Assembly: GCF_039542385.1 (NCBI RefSeq)
Contig: NZ_BAABIA010000002.1
Span: 186,001 to 250,000, forward strand
Reading direction: 5' to 3'
Source: Prosthecobacter algae
GTDB taxonomy: Bacteria; Verrucomicrobiota; Verrucomicrobiia; Verrucomicrobiales; Verrucomicrobiaceae
Length of the DNA: 64,000 nucleotides
This document shows, in pieces, positions 61,859 to 64,000 of this stretch. Below the pieces are notes generated by a model that worked only from the letters and a program-made list of their open reading frames with translations, was not told the DNA's origin and did not search any database. Within the stretch, counting starts at the first letter, position 1. Every line of letters starts with the position of its first letter. The translations under genes and the position numbers were made by a program.

Positions 61859-61888
61859 TTGACACTCGGCTCCAAAATCCTCTACTTT
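61859..61888 (+). promoter_or_regulatory. Promoter-like TTGACA-N18-TACTTT before the pilB-like gene
   Basis: A consensus -35 (TTGACA, 61859-61864) is followed after 18 bases by TACTTT (61883-61888), a weak -10. The start codon lies 39 bases further on. No sigma-54 type GG-N10-GC element is obvious. Confidence 0.5.
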
Positions 61889-61926
61889 GATTATTCTCAA
61901 AAAAATTCCGCGAATCCCCCCGCTGC

Positions 61927-63570
61927 ATGTATTCAAACGAAGAGTATCTCCTGGAACTGCTCACCGAGTCAGGGCTGATTTCCAATCCTGACATCCAAAA
62001 GGCCAAGACGACCAAGAAGCCCAACGAAAGCTTGTTGGACTGCTTGATCAAAACGGGGGTGGTGAGCGATGAACAAGTGGCCCAAACCGTGGCCGTCAAC
62101 TCCGGCATGGAGTACATGGACCTTCACGGTTTCCCTGGCAATCCGGCCCTCAAAGGCCTCATCCCCATGGAAGTCGCCAAGCGCTACAAGGTGGCCCCCA
62201 TCGGCATGAACGGCAGTTCCATGCAGGTCGTCGTCGCCGATCCCTACGACTTCGAGACGCTCGACGCCCTTCCCCACGTCTTGCAGCCAGACATCGAATT
62301 TTACTGCTCCACCCCGGCGCTCATCCAGCTCCTGCAGACCAACATCTACGGCAATGAGTTTGTCACCCCGGCCCCAGGCTCGGGTGGTTCCGACGGCGAT
62401 GCCCCGATCATCAAGCTGGTGACCAACATCCTGCTGGAAGCCTTCAAAAACCGCGCTTCCGACATTCACATTGAACCGCTGGAAAAAGACGTCCGCGTTC
62501 GCCTCCGCATCGACGGCGTGCTCCACGATGTGGAGCACCACCCAAAACGTCTCCACTCCTCCATCATTGCCCGCATCAAGATCATGTGCGGATCCATGAG
62601 CATCGATGAAAAGCGCGTCCCCCAGGACGGCCGTATCACGATGGCCTTCAATGACAAGGAGCTGGACATGCGTGTCTCCATCATCCCTACCAACAACGGA
62701 GAGAGCGTGGTCATGCGTGTGCTCGACAAGAGCAGCCTCCGCCTCGGTCTCGCAGACCTGGGCTTCCTTTCGGATGACCAAGACACCTTTGAAAAGCTGA
62801 TCACTCTCCCGGACGGCATCGTCTTGGTGACGGGGCCTACCGGCTCCGGTAAAACAACGACGCTTTACGCCTGCCTTAACTTCATCAACCGCCCTGATCG
62901 CAAGATCATCACCGTGGAAGACCCGGTGGAATACGAGCTCGCCGGGATCAACCAAGTCATGGTTCGCGAAGATGTCGGCATGAGCTTCGGCGCAGCCTTG
63001 AAGGCCATCCTCCGTCAGGCGCCCAACATCATCATGATCGGGGAAATTCGAGATCTCGAGACCGCCTCCATCGCCATCAACGCCTCCCTCACAGGTCACT
63101 TGGTCTTCAGCACCCTGCATACCAATGACGCACCCAGCTCCGTGGCCCGTCTCGCAGACATCGGCGTCAAACCCTTCCTCATCGCCTCCGCCGTCCGCGG
63201 CATTCTCGCCCAGCGTCTCGTCCGCAAACTCTGCGGCGAGTGCAAGCAGCCTTCCGGCCTCAGCGAGCGCGAACTCCGCAGCCTCGGCCTCGAAGCCAGC
63301 CAGCTTTTCAACGCCAACATCATGGGGCCCAAAGGCTGTAACAAGTGCCGCCAGTCCGGCTTCAAAGGCCGAATGGTCATCGCCGAAATCTTCAAGATTG
63401 ACGACGAAGTTCGCAACATGGTCAACCAGCAGCTCACCACCCCGCAGATCCGCAAGCGCGCCCGTGAACTGGGCATGCGCACCCTGCGCGAAGACGGCGT
63501 GCGCAAGGTCCTCGCCGGCCTGACCACCGCCGAAGAAGTGATCGAGGCCACCATGGCAGATGCTGACTGA
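61927..63570 (+). CDS. GspE/PilB-type secretion or pilus assembly ATPase
   Basis: A 547-residue hexameric motor ATPase for type IV pili or type II secretion. The N-terminal MshEN-like domain covers about 1-140 (LLELLTESGLISNPDIQKAK), Walker A GPTGSGKTTT is near 303-312, the Asp box VEDPVEYEL near 331, Walker B IIMIGEIRDLETA near 369, and a four-Cys zinc site is CGEC near 436 with CNKC near 472. All motor motifs are intact. It is followed 49 bases later by a second protein of the same type, a duplicated arrangement. Whether it is pilB or gspE cannot be told without the rest of the locus. Confidence 0.93.
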   Translation: MYSNEEYLLELLTESGLISNPDIQKAKTTKKPNESLLDCLIKTGVVSDEQVAQTVAVNSGMEYMDLHGFPGNPALKGLIPMEVAKRYKVAPIGMNGSSMQVVVADPYDFETLDALPHVLQPDIEFYCSTPALIQLLQTNIYGNEFVTPAPGSGGSDGDAPIIKLVTNILLEAFKNRASDIHIEPLEKDVRVRLRIDGVLHDVEHHPKRLHSSIIARIKIMCGSMSIDEKRVPQDGRITMAFNDKELDMRVSIIPTNNGESVVMRVLDKSSLRLGLADLGFLSDDQDTFEKLITLPDGIVLVTGPTGSGKTTTLYACLNFINRPDRKIITVEDPVEYELAGINQVMVREDVGMSFGAALKAILRQAPNIIMIGEIRDLETASIAINASLTGHLVFSTLHTNDAPSSVARLADIGVKPFLIASAVRGILAQRLVRKLCGECKQPSGLSERELRSLGLEASQLFNANIMGPKGCNKCRQSGFKGRMVIAEIFKIDDEVRNMVNQQLTTPQIRKRARELGMRTLREDGVRKVLAGLTTAEEVIEATMADAD

Positions 63571-63619
63571 TGCGCCTGCGCCCCTGCGAATTAAAACTTA
63601 GAACGACTGACTCCCCCCT

Positions 63620-64000
63620 ATGACTCCCCAGAATGTGGTAGATATGCTCGAAGCCCGGGGCCTGATTGACAATGGCCAGGCTTATGACATTACCCAGGAC
63701 GCCGTCCACAATGGCAAAGAAATCCTCCAGGTGGTTCTCGATTACGGCATCTTCACGGGTGAAGATGAATTTTGGGCCCTCGTCGCCGAAGAACTCGGTG
63801 CCGACCACTTTGACCTGACCGAATTCGAACCGCCATCCTCCGTCATCGGCCTCATCCCCGCCGGCATGGCCCGCCTTTATGGGGCTTTTCCGATCACCCT
63901 CGATGGCCGCGGCCTTCACGTCGCCTTTACCGACCCGCTCAATCCCCAGTTGGTCGAGGACCTCCGCTTCGGTCTGGACAAGACCGTCGTTCCCGTCGTT
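63620..64000 (+). CDS. Second GspE/PilB-type ATPase, N-terminal part (cut by window edge)
   Basis: 127 codons from the ATG at 63620 to the window edge. The sequence NVVDMLEARGLIDNGQAYDI, then VVLDYGIFTGEDEFWALVAE and IPAGMARLYGAFPITLDGRG, is an MshEN-type N-terminal domain (two-part helical plus beta layout, with the LHVAFTDPLNPQLVEDLRF end). It aligns with the N-terminus of the preceding ATPase but is clearly diverged. The ATPase core must lie outside the window. Co-transcribed with the preceding gene by spacing. Confidence 0.85.
   Translation, partial: MTPQNVVDMLEARGLIDNGQAYDITQDAVHNGKEILQVVLDYGIFTGEDEFWALVAEELGADHFDLTEFEPPSSVIGLIPAGMARLYGAFPITLDGRGLHVAFTDPLNPQLVEDLRFGLDKTVVPVV

Larger units (their letters stand above)
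61371..61926. other. Intergenic region upstream of the pilB-like gene
   Basis: A 556-bp stretch, the longest gap in the window. The first part serves the leftward DUF3500 gene. The middle is C-rich with a cluster of CCCCA/TGGGG palindromes (61640-61752). The end has a promoter-like TTGACA. Several frames of 60-110 codons cross the C-rich part; all look like composition artefacts. Confidence 0.6.

Noticed and set aside
61530-61890. Overlapping frames of about 100 codons in the C-rich gap before the pilB-like gene
   Set aside because: Pro/His-rich translations of the CCCCA/TGGGG palindromes; composition artefacts.
61969-63120. 383-codon minus-strand frame opposite the pilB-like gene
   Set aside because: Antisense shadow; all ATPase motifs are on the plus strand.
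1-64000. CRISPR array, tRNA, rRNA, prophage or insertion sequence
   Set aside because: No regular direct repeat-spacer array, no cloverleaf with a T-loop consensus, no phage structural genes and no transposase frame were found on reading. Palindromic repeats present are REP-like.

Overview
The window reads as chromosomal DNA of a Verrucomicrobiota bacterium, probably Verrucomicrobiaceae near Prosthecobacter or Verrucomicrobium. The phylum call rests on PVC-type families: planctomycete-cytochrome/DUF1549/DUF1553 proteins, DUF1501 and DUF1800 partners, FecR/LamG anti-sigma proteins beside small ECF sigma factors, a ThuA plus PVC-type heme protein, Tat-exported Gfo/Idh dehydrogenases and an ECF-linked Ser/Thr kinase. 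The genus is a guess. DNA is GC-rich throughout except one AT-rich block around 34.67-36.28 kb. Few starts have a Shine-Dalgarno motif.

Layout. 0-3 kb: metE (cut by the left edge) and its activator metR, divergent around nested inverted repeats. 3.1-6.3 kb: an ECF sigma factor and a Ser/Thr kinase fused to a periplasmic thioredoxin domain. 6.3-13.1 kb: a leftward six-gene operon for a MacA-MacB-TolC type efflux pump with its own response regulator and histidine kinase. 13.4-15.7 kb: small cupin, GntP permease and GNAT acetyltransferase. 15.8-20.6 kb: a 1608-residue exported protein with a ThuA domain at each end. 20.8-25 kb: sugar isomerase/epimerase, TPR protein and a 23S rRNA uridine methyltransferase-like enzyme. 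25-27.3 kb: a metal-uptake pair (outer-membrane barrel with a His/Asp/Glu loop, then a ZnuA-like binding protein) with repeated operator-like sites. 27.4-31 kb: WrbA, esterase, histidine phosphatase, RpiB and a hotdog thioesterase. 31-34.7 kb: a leftward run of Gfo/Idh dehydrogenase, SGNH hydrolase and D-aminoacylase-like amidohydrolase. 34.9-36.3 kb: an FHA-PrsW fusion in AT-rich DNA, then a methyltransferase.

37.1-44.5 kb: sigma factor, FecR-LamG anti-sigma protein, cytochrome/DUF1549/DUF1553 protein, DUF1501 protein and SGNH-like protein, largely translationally coupled. Then rpsA (S1), a tandem SGNH protein, a 1615-residue DUF1800 protein with nested beta repeats, a second DUF1501 protein and a pseudopilin-like protein. 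56-61.4 kb: proS, membrane dipeptidase, panB and a DUF3500 protein. 61.9-64 kb: two GspE/PilB-type ATPases, the second cut by the right edge.

Several families of REP-like palindromic repeats sit between genes, and one pair lies inside the 5' end of a coding sequence. I found no tRNA, rRNA, CRISPR array, phage or intact transposase. The least conventional content is the kinase-thioredoxin fusion, the FHA-PrsW fusion, the metal-uptake pair with its repeated operator and the DUF1800/DUF1501/pseudopilin-like group.
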